In this document: positions 44,523-53,754 of the stretch, piece by piece | How the letters are laid out: each line of letters opens with the position of its first letter | Numbering within the stretch: position 1 is the first letter of the stretch | Assembly (NCBI RefSeq): GCF_021602585.1 | Contig: NZ_BQIP01000004.1 | Coordinates: 186,001 to 250,000, forward strand | Length of the DNA stretch: 64,000 nucleotides | Source: Pseudomonas faucium | GTDB taxonomy: Bacteria; Pseudomonadota; Gammaproteobacteria; Pseudomonadales; Pseudomonadaceae | Direction of reading: 5' to 3' | The notes under the pieces: generated by a model | Seen by the model: only the letters and a program-made list of their open reading frames with translations | What the model was told of the DNA's origin: nothing | Database searches by the model: none | Position numbers and translations under genes: made by a program

Positions 44523-45263
44523 TCAACGCGCCCGCCACTCTCCCAGACGGCTGCGCAGGCGCGCGGCGCACTGGCTGTGCAGCTGGCTGACACGCGACTC
44601 GCTGACCCCCAGCACCTCACCGATCTCCTTGAGGTTCAGCTCTTCGTCGTAGTACAGCGCCAGCACCAGCCGCTCGCGTTCCGGCAGGTTGGCGATGGCA
44701 TCGGTCAGGGCGGCCTGGAAGCGCTCGTCCTCCAGGTCGCGCGATGGCTCGACCTGGCCACTGACGCCGTCCTCGTGCAAGCCTTCGTGCTCGCCGTCCT
44801 GCAACAGGTCGTCGAAACTGAACAGGCGGCTGCCCAGGGTATCGTTCAAGATCCCGTAGTAATCATCGAGACTCAATTGGAGTTCGGCAGCAACTTCATG
44901 ATCTTTAGCGTCACGGCCGGTTCTGGCTTCAACGGCGCGCATCGCGTCGCTGACCATGCGGGTGTTGCGGTGCACCGAACGCGGCGCCCAATCACCCTTG
45001 CGCACCTCGTCGAGCATCGCGCCACGGATGCGGATGCCGGCGTAGGTTTCAAAGCTCGCACCCTTGCTGGCGTCGTACTTGTTGGCAACTTCCAGCAGGC
45101 CGATCATGCCGGCCTGGATCAGGTCTTCGACCTGCACGTTGGCCGGCAGGCGCGCCAGCAGGTGGTAGGCAATGCGCTTGACCAACGGGGCGTAGCGTTC
45201 GATCAATTCGTACTGGGCGTCCTTGGACGCCTTGCTGTACATCTTGAATCCGCTCGCGTTCAT
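44523..45263 (-). CDS. fliA: Flagellar sigma factor FliA (sigma-28)
   Basis: A 246-residue sigma-70-family factor: region 2 (APLVKRIAYHLLARLPANVQVEDLIQAGMIGLLEVANKYD), region 3, and region 4 (LPERERLVLALYYDEELNLKEIGEVLGVSESRVSQLHSQ). It directs late flagellar and chemotaxis genes and is held by FlgM, encoded elsewhere. The start at 45263 overlaps the fleN stop (ATGA). Confidence 0.97.
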   Translation of the reverse strand: MNASGFKMYSKASKDAQYELIERYAPLVKRIAYHLLARLPANVQVEDLIQAGMIGLLEVANKYDASKGASFETYAGIRIRGAMLDEVRKGDWAPRSVHRNTRMVSDAMRAVEARTGRDAKDHEVAAELQLSLDDYYGILNDTLGSRLFSFDDLLQDGEHEGLHEDGVSGQVEPSRDLEDERFQAALTDAIANLPERERLVLALYYDEELNLKEIGEVLGVSESRVSQLHSQCAARLRSRLGEWRAR

Positions 45264-46093
45264 AGCACCGGCCCTGCGCTGGTGGGTTGCACCAGGCGCT
45301 CGACGAAGAACTCCAGGTGCCCGCGCGGGTTCGCCGGCAGCGGCCAGCTGTCGACCTTCTGGGCAATGGCCTTGAAGGCCAGCGCGCACTTGGAGCGCGG
45401 GAAGGCTTCGTACACTGCGCGCTGCTTCTGCACCGCCTTGCGCACGCACTCGTCGTAAGGCACGGCGCCCACGTACTGCAGGGCAACGTCAAGGAAGCGG
45501 TCGGTGACCTTGGTCAGCTTGGCGAACAGGTTGCGCCCTTCCTGCGGGCTCTGCGCCATGTTGGCCAGCACGCGGAAACGGTTCATCCCGTAATCGCGGT
45601 TGAGCAGCTTGATCAGGGCGTAGGCGTCGGTGATGGAAGTCGGCTCGTCGCAGACCACCAGCAGCACTTCCTGGGCCGCGCGGACGAAGCTGACTACCGA
45701 GTCACCAATACCTGCAGCGGTGTCGATCACCAGCACGTCGAGGTTGTCGCCGATCTCGCTGAAGGCCTGGATCAGGCCGGCATGCTGGGCCGGCGCCAGG
45801 TGCACCATGCTCTGGGTGCCCGAGGCCGCCGGCACGATGCGCACACCGCCCGGCCCCTGCAACAGCACATCGCGCAGTTCGCAGCGCCCTTCGATCACGT
45901 CGGCCAGGGTGCGCTTGGGGGTCAAGCCCAGCAACACGTCGACATTGGCCAGGCCCAGATCGGCGTCCAGCAGCATGACCCGGCGGCCGAGTTCGGCCAG
46001 CGCCAGGGACAGGTTCACTGAAACGTTCGTTTTGCCGACGCCACCTTTACCACCGGTGACGGCGATCACCTGTACGGGATGCATGCTACCCAT
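45260..46093 (-). CDS. fleN: Flagellar number regulator FleN (FlhG)
   Basis: A 277-residue MinD/ParA-like ATPase: deviant Walker A TGGKGGVGKTNVSVN at residues 13-27, LLDADLGLANVDVLLGL, and LVIDTAAGIGDSV. In Pseudomonas it restrains the master regulator FleQ and FlhF, thus limiting flagellar number. 92 bp separate it from flhF; no clear promoter is seen in this gap. Confidence 0.97.
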   Translation of the reverse strand: MGSMHPVQVIAVTGGKGGVGKTNVSVNLSLALAELGRRVMLLDADLGLANVDVLLGLTPKRTLADVIEGRCELRDVLLQGPGGVRIVPAASGTQSMVHLAPAQHAGLIQAFSEIGDNLDVLVIDTAAGIGDSVVSFVRAAQEVLLVVCDEPTSITDAYALIKLLNRDYGMNRFRVLANMAQSPQEGRNLFAKLTKVTDRFLDVALQYVGAVPYDECVRKAVQKQRAVYEAFPRSKCALAFKAIAQKVDSWPLPANPRGHLEFFVERLVQPTSAGPVL

Positions 46094-46185
46094 GTTCGTT
46101 GTTTACCTTGTCTCGCTTGGACCCAAGCCACACTAGAGGCATTACAGCGCCCCCCTGGTGTAGGTATTTTGCATACGCTTCATCA

Positions 46186-47493
46186 TCAGCCCGCGCGCCG
46201 CGGGTTGTGATAGAGATCAGCGAACATGTCGGCCATGGCCTCTTCGCTGGGCTCGTCTTGCAACTGCACATTGACCGCGCGGGTCACCAACTGGTGCGGG
46301 CGCGGCAGGTGCAGGTCATCAGGAATACGCGGGCCATCGGTGAGGTAGGCCACTGGCAGTTCATGACTGATGGCCAGGCTCAGCACATCGCCGAGGCTCG
46401 CCGTTTCGTCGAGTTTGGTCAGGATACAACCGGCCAGGCCGCAGCGCTTGTAGCTGTGGTAGGCAGCGGTGAGCACCTGCTTTTGGCTGGTGGTGGCCAG
46501 CACCAGGTAATTCTTCGCGGCGATGCCGCGCCCGGCCAGGGTTTCCAGTTGCATGCGCAGCGCCGGGTCGCTGGCCTGCAGGCCGGCGGTATCGATCAGC
46601 ACCACACGTTTGCGCAGCAGCGGCTCGAGCGCCTGGGCCAGCGACTGGCCCGGGTCGACGTAGGTCACCGGCACGTTGAGGATGCGGCCCAGGGTCTTGA
46701 GTTGCTCCTGGGCGCCGATGCGAAAGCTGTCCATGCTCACCAGGGCCAGGTTCTGCGGGCCGTACTTGAGCACATAGCGCGCCGCCAGCTTGGCCAGCGT
46801 GGTGGTCTTGCCCATGCCGGCCGGGCCGACCATGGCGATCACCCCGCCCTCCTCGATCGGCTCGACCTCGGGCACCTCGATCATCCGCGCCAGGTGCGCC
46901 AGGAGCATGCGCCAGGCCTGGCGCGGCTCATCGATTTCAGCCGTGAGATCGAGCAGTTCGCGGGCGATCGGGCCAGACAGGCCGATACGCTGCAGGCGGC
47001 GCCACAGGTTGGCTTGCGCAGGCTTGGCGCCTTGCAGCTGGTTCCAGGCCAGCGAGCCGAGCTGCACTTCGAGCAGCTCGCGCAGGCCCGAGAGCTCCGA
47101 GCGCATGGCGTCGAACACGCGCTGGTCGACCGGCGCCGGGGCAGCTGCGGCAGCGGCTGCCGGCGCCTCCACGTGCGGCTCGATCAGCGGCTCCGAGGCG
47201 GTCAGCGACTGGCCGGCGAACAATTGGCGGTTGCCTTCGCTGGCATCTTCGCGGTTGTCCAGCTCGGCCTGGGCCGTGGCGATGCGCGAATGGGTCTTGC
47301 GCAGCTCTTCTTCCAGCTCGGCGTTGGGCACGCGCGGGGCCAGCGCGGACAGCTTGTAGTCCAGCGCGGCCGTCAGCTCGACACCGCCGGCGATGCGGCG
47401 GTTGCCGATGATGGCGGCATCGGAGCCCAGCTCATCACGGACCAGCTTCATGGCCTGACGCATATCGGCGGCGAAAAAACGCTTAACTTGCAT
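46186..47493 (-). CDS. flhF: Flagellar polar-placement GTPase FlhF
   Basis: A 435-residue SRP-type GTPase: an N-terminal B domain (residues 1-130), N domain, then the G domain with P-loop MVGPAGMGKTTTLAKLAARY, VSMDSFRIGAQEQL, VLIDTAGLQ and the specificity motif LTKLDE. It recruits the first flagellar parts to the pole. It follows flhA by 11 bp. Confidence 0.97.
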   Translation of the reverse strand: MQVKRFFAADMRQAMKLVRDELGSDAAIIGNRRIAGGVELTAALDYKLSALAPRVPNAELEEELRKTHSRIATAQAELDNREDASEGNRQLFAGQSLTASEPLIEPHVEAPAAAAAAAPAPVDQRVFDAMRSELSGLRELLEVQLGSLAWNQLQGAKPAQANLWRRLQRIGLSGPIARELLDLTAEIDEPRQAWRMLLAHLARMIEVPEVEPIEEGGVIAMVGPAGMGKTTTLAKLAARYVLKYGPQNLALVSMDSFRIGAQEQLKTLGRILNVPVTYVDPGQSLAQALEPLLRKRVVLIDTAGLQASDPALRMQLETLAGRGIAAKNYLVLATTSQKQVLTAAYHSYKRCGLAGCILTKLDETASLGDVLSLAISHELPVAYLTDGPRIPDDLHLPRPHQLVTRAVNVQLQDEPSEEAMADMFADLYHNPRRAG

Positions 47494-47504
47494 AACCCAC
47501 TACC

Positions 47505-49634
47505 TCAGCCGTTGGGGCCCACGGTGGCAACGATGGTGACTTGCTTGTTATCCGGTATTTCCTGATACGCCAGAACATGCAAATTCGGTACAGCCAGGCG
47601 ACCGAAGCGCGACAGCATGGCGCGGATCGGGCCGGCGACCAGAAGGATGGCCGGCTGGCCCTGCATCTCCTGACGCTGGGCTGCTTCGATCAACGAACGC
47701 TGCAGCTTTTCGGCCATGCTCGGTTCCAGAAGAACACCGTCTTCCTGACCTTGCCCGGCCCTTTGCAGACTATTGAGCAAAATCTGTTCCAACCTTGGCT
47801 CAAGGGTGATCACAGGCAGCTCGGACTCAACGCCGACAATGCTTTGCACGATGGCACGACACAATCCGACGCGCACTGCCGCGACCAGCGCGGCGGTATC
47901 TTGACTCTTGCCGGCATTGTTCGCGATGGCCTCGGCAATGCTGCGAATATCACGTACTGGCACTTGCTCGGCAAGCAACGCTTGCAGGACCTTGAGCAGC
48001 CCCGACAAGGAAATGACACCCGGTACCAGTTCCTCGGCAAGTTTAGGCGAAGCCTTGGACAATACCTGCAGCAGCTGCTGCACCTCTTCGTGGCCGATCA
48101 GCTCGTGGCAGTGCTTCTGCAGGATCTGGTTGAGGTGGGTGGCCACCACCGTACTGGCGTCGACCACGGTGTAGCCCAGCGACTGCGCCTGGGCCCGCTG
48201 GCCGACGTCGATCCACACCGCCTCCAGGCCGAACGCCGGGTCGCGCGCGGCAATGCCGTTGAGGGTGCCGAACACCTGGCCAGGGTTGATCGCCAGCTCC
48301 CGGTCCGGGTAGATCTCGGCCTCGGCCAGGATCACCCCCATCAGCGTCAGGCGGTAGGCACTGGGCTGCAGGTCGAGGTTGTCGCGAATGTGCACGGTGG
48401 GCATGAGAAAGCCCAGGTCCTGGGACAGCTTCTTGCGCACGCCCTTGATCCGCGCCAGCAGCTGGCCACCCTGGTTGCGGTCGACCAGCGGGATCAGGCG
48501 GTAGCCGACCTCCAGGCCGATCATGTCGATGGGGGTGACGTCGTCCCAGCCCAGTTCCTTGGTATCCATCGCACGTTGCGGCGAAGGCAGCAGGTCCTGC
48601 TGGCGCTGGGCTTCCTGCAGCGCCTCGACCTTGGCCTTCTGCTGCTTCTTCCACACCAGGTACGCGCCACCTGCGGCCAGCAGGCCGAGGCTGAGGAAGG
48701 CGATGTGCGGCATGCCCGGCACCAGGCCCATGACGATCATCAGGCCGGCCGACACCGCCAGCGCCTTCGGCGAATCGAACATCTGCCGGTTGATCAGCTT
48801 GCCCATGTCCTCGGAGCCCGAGGCACGGGTGACCATGATCGCGGCGGCGGTGGACAACAGCAGGGATGGCAATTGCGCCACCAAACCGTCACCAATGGTC
48901 AACAAGGCGTACACCTTGCCCGCATCGCCGAAGCTCATGCCGTGCTGCAGCATGCCGATGAGCATGCCGCCGATCAGGTTGATGAACAGGATCAGCAGGC
49001 CGGCGATGGCGTCACCGCGCACGAACTTGCTGGCACCGTCCATCGAGCCGTAGAACTCGGCCTCCTGGGCCACCTCGGCGCGGCGCGCCTTGGCCTGGGC
49101 CTGGTCGATCAGGCCGGCATTGAGGTCGGCGTCGATGGCCATCTGCTTGCCGGGCATGGCGTCGAGGGTGAAGCGCGCGCTCACCTCCGAGATACGCCCG
49201 GCACCTTTGGTCACCACCACGAAGTTGATGATCATGAGGATGGCGAACACCACCGCACCCACGACATAGTTGCCGCCGATCACCACCTCGCCGAAGGCCT
49301 GGATCACCTTGCCCGCGGCGCCATGGCCCTCCTGGCCGTGGAGCATGACCACGCGCGTGGAGGCGACGTTCAGGGCCAGGCGCAACAGCGTGGCAATCAG
49401 CAAGATGGTGGGGAACGCGGCAAAGTCCAGCGGCCGCAGGGCGTACACGCAGACCAGCAGGACCACGATCGACAGGGCAATGTTGAAGGTGAAGAAGACG
49501 TCGAGCAGGAACGGCGGTATCGGCAACATCATCATTGCCAACATCACCAGCAGCAACAACGGCACCCCCAGGTTGCCCCGGCCGAGACCGGCCAGGTTTT
49601 GCCGGGCGTTGCTGATTAACTGAGTGCGATCCAC
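47505..49634 (-). CDS. flhA: Flagellar export gate protein FlhA
   Basis: A 709-residue protein: about eight membrane helices in the first 330 residues, including the conserved cytoplasmic FHIPEP-type segment AGRISEVSARFTLDAMPGKQMAIDADLN. The large C-terminal domain binds export substrates and chaperones. It is the main gate subunit of flagellar type III export. A putative sigma-54 promoter lies about 56 bp upstream, so a new transcription unit begins here. Confidence 0.97.
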   Translation of the reverse strand: MDRTQLISNARQNLAGLGRGNLGVPLLLLVMLAMMMLPIPPFLLDVFFTFNIALSIVVLLVCVYALRPLDFAAFPTILLIATLLRLALNVASTRVVMLHGQEGHGAAGKVIQAFGEVVIGGNYVVGAVVFAILMIINFVVVTKGAGRISEVSARFTLDAMPGKQMAIDADLNAGLIDQAQAKARRAEVAQEAEFYGSMDGASKFVRGDAIAGLLILFINLIGGMLIGMLQHGMSFGDAGKVYALLTIGDGLVAQLPSLLLSTAAAIMVTRASGSEDMGKLINRQMFDSPKALAVSAGLMIVMGLVPGMPHIAFLSLGLLAAGGAYLVWKKQQKAKVEALQEAQRQQDLLPSPQRAMDTKELGWDDVTPIDMIGLEVGYRLIPLVDRNQGGQLLARIKGVRKKLSQDLGFLMPTVHIRDNLDLQPSAYRLTLMGVILAEAEIYPDRELAINPGQVFGTLNGIAARDPAFGLEAVWIDVGQRAQAQSLGYTVVDASTVVATHLNQILQKHCHELIGHEEVQQLLQVLSKASPKLAEELVPGVISLSGLLKVLQALLAEQVPVRDIRSIAEAIANNAGKSQDTAALVAAVRVGLCRAIVQSIVGVESELPVITLEPRLEQILLNSLQRAGQGQEDGVLLEPSMAEKLQRSLIEAAQRQEMQGQPAILLVAGPIRAMLSRFGRLAVPNLHVLAYQEIPDNKQVTIVATVGPNG

Positions 49635-49689
49635 CGCGATTCCTCTTCATGCAAAACTTTGACGCCCAAGGGGCGCTTGGGCGTGGCTC

Positions 49690-49706
49690 TGCAAGAAGCC
49701 TTCCAA
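49690..49706 (-). promoter_or_regulatory. Putative sigma-54 promoter of the flhA operon
   Basis: On the minus strand ttggaaggcttcttgca has GG and GC exactly 10 bases apart (tgg at -24, ttgca at -12). It lies about 56 bp upstream of the flhA ATG. RpoN/FleQ control of flhA is known in Pseudomonas. It sits just downstream, in transcription order, of the REP pair that follows flhB. Confidence 0.65.
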
Positions 49707-49731
49707 CTTTGGGTTTTGTGCGGGCAGGGCC

Positions 49732-49801
49732 GGCCCTATCGCCGGCAAGCCGGCTCCCACACCACCCACTCTGTGGGAGCCGGCTTACCGGCGATTGGGC
49801 C
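49732..49801. repeat. REP inverted pair between flhB and flhA
   Basis: 30-base arms at 49732-49761 and 49772-49801 (two mismatches), 1 base from the flhB stop. It probably ends the fliL-flhB transcript just before the flhA promoter. Confidence 0.92.
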
Positions 49802-49802
49802 C

Positions 49803-50945
49803 TCAGCTGTCGCGGCGAAGGTCTGGCGGGATCGGCAGGTCTTCCTTCAACGGCTCCGGCCGCTTGCCCTTGCCCGAGCGGTACTGGCGAATCTGGAACA
49901 CGTATGCCAGCACCTGCGCCACGGCCAGGTACAGCCCCGCCGGGATCTCCTGCTCGACTTCGGTGGAGTAGTAGATCGCCCGCGCCAACTCGGGCGACTC
50001 GAGAATCTGCACCTTGTGCTCCACGGCGATCTCGCGAATCTTCAAGGCAATGAAGTCGGTACCCTTGGCCAGCAATAGCGGCGCCGCCCCACCCTGCTCC
50101 GGGTCGTATTTCAGGGCCACGGCATAGTGCGTGGGGTTGGTGATGATCACATCGGCCTCAGGCACCGCGGCCATCATGCGCCGCTGCGACACCTCGCGCT
50201 GCAGCTGGCGGATGCGCTGCTTGACCTCGGGCTTGCCCTCGCTGTCCTTGTACTCGTCCTTGACCTCCTGCTTGGTCATCTTCAGCTTCTTGTGCGTCTG
50301 GTACAGCTGGAACGGCACGTCCGCCGCCGCGATGATCAACAGGCCCGCCGCCATCCACAGGGCACTCCAGCCCACCACCTGGACGCTGTGGATGATCGCC
50401 TGCTCCAACGGCTCGTTGGCGATGGCCAGCAGCGCCTGGCGGTCATTGCTGAGCACCACCAGCGCCACCACCAGGATCATGAAGAACTTGGCCATCGCCT
50501 TGAGCAGTTCGGTCAGCGAGTTCAGCGAGAACATGCGCTTGATCCCCGACAAGGGGTTCATGCGACTGAACTTGGGCTGCAGCAGGCTCCCGGAGAAGAT
50601 GAACCCGCCCAGCAAGATGGACGATACGAAGGCGATCACGAACAGCAGCACCAGGATCGGCTGCACCGCCCAGATCGCCATCTTGCCCGAGGCCAGCAGG
50701 AACTGGCCCATGGAGCGCTCATCGACCAGCACTTCACGGGTCAGTGAGAAGTTCATGCGCATCAGCGTCATCAGGGTTTCGGCCAGGTTGCCGCCAAAGG
50801 CGAGCAAGGCGCCGGCACCGGCAAGGGTCACCGACACCGTGTTCAGCTCCTTGGAGCGGGCGATCTCACCTTTTTCGCGCGCGGTGCGCTTGCGTTTTTC
50901 GGTGGGGTCTTCCGTCTTGTCCTGACCGCTCTCGCTCTCGGCCAT
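49803..50945 (-). CDS. flhB: Flagellar export switch protein FlhB
   Basis: A 380-residue protein: four membrane helices (residues 30-215), then the cytoplasmic domain with the self-cleavage motif ITNPTHYAVALKYDP near residue 270, and a charged tail. It sets the change from hook to filament export together with FliK. Compare the stand-alone FlhB-C gene at 32358. It is 2 bp after fliR. Confidence 0.97.
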   Translation of the reverse strand: MAESESGQDKTEDPTEKRKRTAREKGEIARSKELNTVSVTLAGAGALLAFGGNLAETLMTLMRMNFSLTREVLVDERSMGQFLLASGKMAIWAVQPILVLLFVIAFVSSILLGGFIFSGSLLQPKFSRMNPLSGIKRMFSLNSLTELLKAMAKFFMILVVALVVLSNDRQALLAIANEPLEQAIIHSVQVVGWSALWMAAGLLIIAAADVPFQLYQTHKKLKMTKQEVKDEYKDSEGKPEVKQRIRQLQREVSQRRMMAAVPEADVIITNPTHYAVALKYDPEQGGAAPLLLAKGTDFIALKIREIAVEHKVQILESPELARAIYYSTEVEQEIPAGLYLAVAQVLAYVFQIRQYRSGKGKRPEPLKEDLPIPPDLRRDS

Positions 50946-50947
50946 GC

Positions 50948-51724
50948 TCAGCGCGCCCTTGCCAGTTCACGCAGCCATTGCAGCGCTTCGCTGGCCAATG
51001 CCTGGTAATGGGAAAGAATGTCGGCCAGACCCACCCAGAAGATGCCGATGCCCAGCACCAGGGTCAGCGGGAAGCCGATCGAGAAGATGTTCAGCTGCGG
51101 CGCAGCGCGGGTCATCACGCCAAAGGCGATGTTCACCACCAAAAGCGAAGCGATCGCCGGCAGAATCAGCAACAGCCCGGAGCCGAACACCCAGCTCAGG
51201 CGCCCGGCCATTTCCCAGAACTGGTTGGCCATCAGCGCATTGCCCACCGGCAAGGTGGTAAAGCTCTCGGTGAGGATCTCGAACGCCACCAGGTGGCCGT
51301 TCATCAGCAGGAACAGCACGCTCACCAGCATGGTCATGAACTGGCTGACCACGGCCACGTTGACGCCGTTGGCCGGGTCGACCATGGAGGCGAAGGCCAT
51401 GCCCATCTGCACCGCGACGATCTGCCCGGCAATGACGAAGGCCTGGAACAGCAGCTGCAGGGAAAACCCGAACAGCGCGCCGACGATGACCTGCTCGCCG
51501 CACAGCAGCAGGCCACGCAGGCTCAGCGGGTCGAATTCGGGCAACGGCGGCAGTGCCGGCACGATCACCACGGTGATGGCCACCGCCGCGTACAGGCGGA
51601 TGCGCGCCGGCAGCATGCGCGTGCCGAAGATCGGCATGGTCATCAGCAGCGCCGTCACCCGGAACAGCGGCAGGATGAAGGTGGCGACCCAGGTGCCGAT
51701 CTGCGCGTCGGTCAGCTCCAGCAT
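50948..51724 (-). CDS. fliR: Flagellar export protein FliR
   Basis: A 258-residue membrane protein of the export gate (FliPQR core) with about six helices; recognised by TVVIVPALPPLPEFDPLS, GEQVIVGALFGFSLQLLFQAF and ANGVNVAVVSQFMTM. ATG 51724 is 7 bp after the fliQ stop. Confidence 0.96.
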   Translation of the reverse strand: MLELTDAQIGTWVATFILPLFRVTALLMTMPIFGTRMLPARIRLYAAVAITVVIVPALPPLPEFDPLSLRGLLLCGEQVIVGALFGFSLQLLFQAFVIAGQIVAVQMGMAFASMVDPANGVNVAVVSQFMTMLVSVLFLLMNGHLVAFEILTESFTTLPVGNALMANQFWEMAGRLSWVFGSGLLLILPAIASLLVVNIAFGVMTRAAPQLNIFSIGFPLTLVLGIGIFWVGLADILSHYQALASEALQWLRELARAR

Positions 51725-51731
51725 GGCCGCC

Positions 51732-52001
51732 TCAACCGATCAGCTGCGGGATGCTGGTGTACAGGCCGGTGATGTACTCCATGAACTTCTGCACCAGCCA
51801 AGGGCCGGCGACGATCAGCGTCACCAGCATGACCAGCAGGCGCGGCAGGAAGCTCAGGGTCTGTTCGTTGATCTGCGTGGCGGCCTGGAACATCGCCACC
51901 ATCAAGCCCACCAGCAGGCTCGGCACCACCAGGATGGCAACCATCAGCGTGGTCAGCCACAGCGCATCGCGGAACAGGTCGACAGCTACTTCAGGGGTCA
52001 T
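51732..52001 (-). CDS. fliQ: Flagellar export protein FliQ
   Basis: An 89-residue protein with two membrane helices (LWLTTLMVAILVVPSLLVGLMVAMFQAATQINEQTLSF), a typical FliQ. It builds the export pore with FliP and FliR. Confidence 0.97.
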   Translation of the reverse strand: MTPEVAVDLFRDALWLTTLMVAILVVPSLLVGLMVAMFQAATQINEQTLSFLPRLLVMLVTLIVAGPWLVQKFMEYITGLYTSIPQLIG

Positions 52002-52022
52002 GCGGGGCTCTCCTTGACGGCG

Positions 52023-52793
52023 TCAGACGCCGCCGAAACTGCCGGCCAGGGTGCCCATGATCAACGCCCAGCCATCGACCAGGACGAACAGCATGATCTT
52101 GAACGGCAGCGAGATGATCAGCGGCGACAGCATCATCATACCCATGGCCATCAGCACACTGGCCACCACCATGTCGATGATCAGGAACGGGATGAAAATC
52201 ATGAAGCCGATCTGGAACGCGGTCTTCAGCTCGGAAGTCACGAACGCCGGCACCAGGATCGTCAGCGGCACCTGGTCGGGGCCGGCGATGTCGGTGCGCT
52301 TGGACAGGCGCATGAACAAGTCCAGGTCGCTCTGCCGGGTTTGCGCCAGCATGAAGTCCTTGAGCGGCCCCTGGGCCTTGTCGATGGCTTGCTGGGCGGT
52401 CATCTGCTCTTTCAGGTAGGGCTGCAGGGCGTCCTGGTTCACCCGGTCGAACACCGGGGCCATGATGAACATGGTCAGGAACAGCGCCATGCCGGTCAGC
52501 ACCTGGTTCGACGGTGTCTGCTGCAGGCCCAGGGCCTGGCGCAGGATCGAGAACACGATGATGATGCGGGTGAAGCTGGTCATCAGGATGACGAACGCCG
52601 GGATGAAGCTCAGCGCCGTCATGATCAGCAGGATCTGCAGGCTGACCGAATACTCCTGCTGCCCATCCGGGCCGTTGGACAGGGTGATGGCCGGGATCGA
52701 CAGCGGGTCGGCTGCCAGCGCCAGCGGCGCGGCCAGCAGCAGCGCGATGGGCAGCAAGGTGCTCAACAGGGTGCGCAGGGCGCGGCTCATCAC
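52023..52793 (-). CDS. fliP: Flagellar export protein FliP
   Basis: A 256-residue protein with a cleavable signal peptide ([22 protein letters not shown]) and the FliP signatures [48 protein letters not shown] and [26 protein letters not shown]. It is a core pore subunit. It overlaps fliO by 4 bases. Confidence 0.97.
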   Translation of the reverse strand: MMSRALRTLLSTLLPIALLLAAPLALAADPLSIPAITLSNGPDGQQEYSVSLQILLIMTALSFIPAFVILMTSFTRIIIVFSILRQALGLQQTPSNQVLTGMALFLTMFIMAPVFDRVNQDALQPYLKEQMTAQQAIDKAQGPLKDFMLAQTRQSDLDLFMRLSKRTDIAGPDQVPLTILVPAFVTSELKTAFQIGFMIFIPFLIIDMVVASVLMAMGMMMLSPLIISLPFKIMLFVLVDGWALIMGTLAGSFGGV

Positions 52794-53230
52794 TTCTTGT
52801 CCTTCTGATCCTTGCCCATCAGCTCCATCAGCCGCTGGGCGAATTCCGGCGTTGCCTGGCGGGCACTGGCAGGCACCTGCACCGGCTCCGCCAGCACATG
52901 CAAGGCCTCGATGCTGCCGGGGCTGTGGCCGATGAGAATCTGCTCGTTGCCCACCTGCACCAGCAGCAGCCGGTCACGCGGGCCGATGGCGCGGCTGCCG
53001 ACGATCTCGATCACCTGGCCGCCCTTGGGGGTGGCGCCCTGCATGCGGCGCAGCGCCCAGGCCAGGAAAAAGATCAGGCCGACCACCAGCAACAGGCCGA
53101 AGACCATCTGCGCCAGCTGCCCGCCCAGGCTGCCGGGCGCGGCTGCGGCCGGCGCGGCCGGGGTGGCGGCCACGGCGGCAATCGCCACCTCGCTGGCCAG
53201 CAAGCCGACCAGGGCCATCGCGGCCCGCAT
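52790..53230 (-). CDS. fliO: Flagellar export assembly protein FliO
   Basis: A 146-residue protein with a signal-like N-terminus, one membrane helix ([19 protein letters not shown]) and a small SpoA-related cytoplasmic part ([21 protein letters not shown]). It helps assemble the FliP ring. I use ATG 53230 because aagg precedes it by 5 bases; a GTG at 53242, one base after the fliN stop, would add four residues. Confidence 0.93.
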   Translation of the reverse strand: MRAAMALVGLLASEVAIAAVAATPAAPAAAAPGSLGGQLAQMVFGLLLVVGLIFFLAWALRRMQGATPKGGQVIEIVGSRAIGPRDRLLLVQVGNEQILIGHSPGSIEALHVLAEPVQVPASARQATPEFAQRLMELMGKDQKDKK

Positions 53231-53242
53231 CGTGCCCTTCAC

Positions 53243-53707
53243 TCAGCGCAGCTTCTTGATGCGTTCGCTGGGGCTGATCACGTCGGTCAGGCGGATGCCG
53301 AACTTCTCGTTGACCACGACCACCTCGCCATGGGCGATCAGGGTGCCGTTGACCAGCACGTCGAGCGGCTCGCCAGCCAGGCGATCAAGCTCGATCACCG
53401 AGCCCTGGTTGAGCTGCAGCAGGTTGCGGATGTTGATCTCGGTGCTGCCCACTTCCATGGAGATGTTCACCGGAATGTCGAGGATCACGTCCAGGTTGGG
53501 GCCTTCGAGGCTGACGTTTTCCTTGGGCCGCGGCGAGCTTGCGAACTCTTCCATCGGCAGGCGGCCGGCGCCTGAGCTGCCGCCATCGGCGCCGAGCAGC
53601 GCGTCGATGTCGGCCTGGCCGGCGTCACCGGTTTCTTCCAGGGCCGCAGCCCATTCATCGGCCAGGGCCTGGTCCTCGGGGGAGGTGATCTCGTTTTCGT
53701 TAGCCAT
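53243..53707 (-). CDS. fliN: Flagellar motor switch protein FliN
   Basis: A 154-residue protein with an acidic, variable N-terminus and a C-terminal SpoA domain (LDVILDIPVNISMEVGSTEINIRNLLQLNQGSVIELD, NGTLIAHGEVVVVNEKFGIRLTDVI). It forms the C-ring with FliM. ATG 53707 has gagga 5 bases upstream; the in-frame ATG at 53725 lacks one. Confidence 0.96.
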   Translation of the reverse strand: MANENEITSPEDQALADEWAAALEETGDAGQADIDALLGADGGSSGAGRLPMEEFASSPRPKENVSLEGPNLDVILDIPVNISMEVGSTEINIRNLLQLNQGSVIELDRLAGEPLDVLVNGTLIAHGEVVVVNEKFGIRLTDVISPSERIKKLR

Positions 53708-53754
53708 GATGTCCTCGGCAGGCATTCAATTCGTAGTGAGCGACCGGCACGCCG

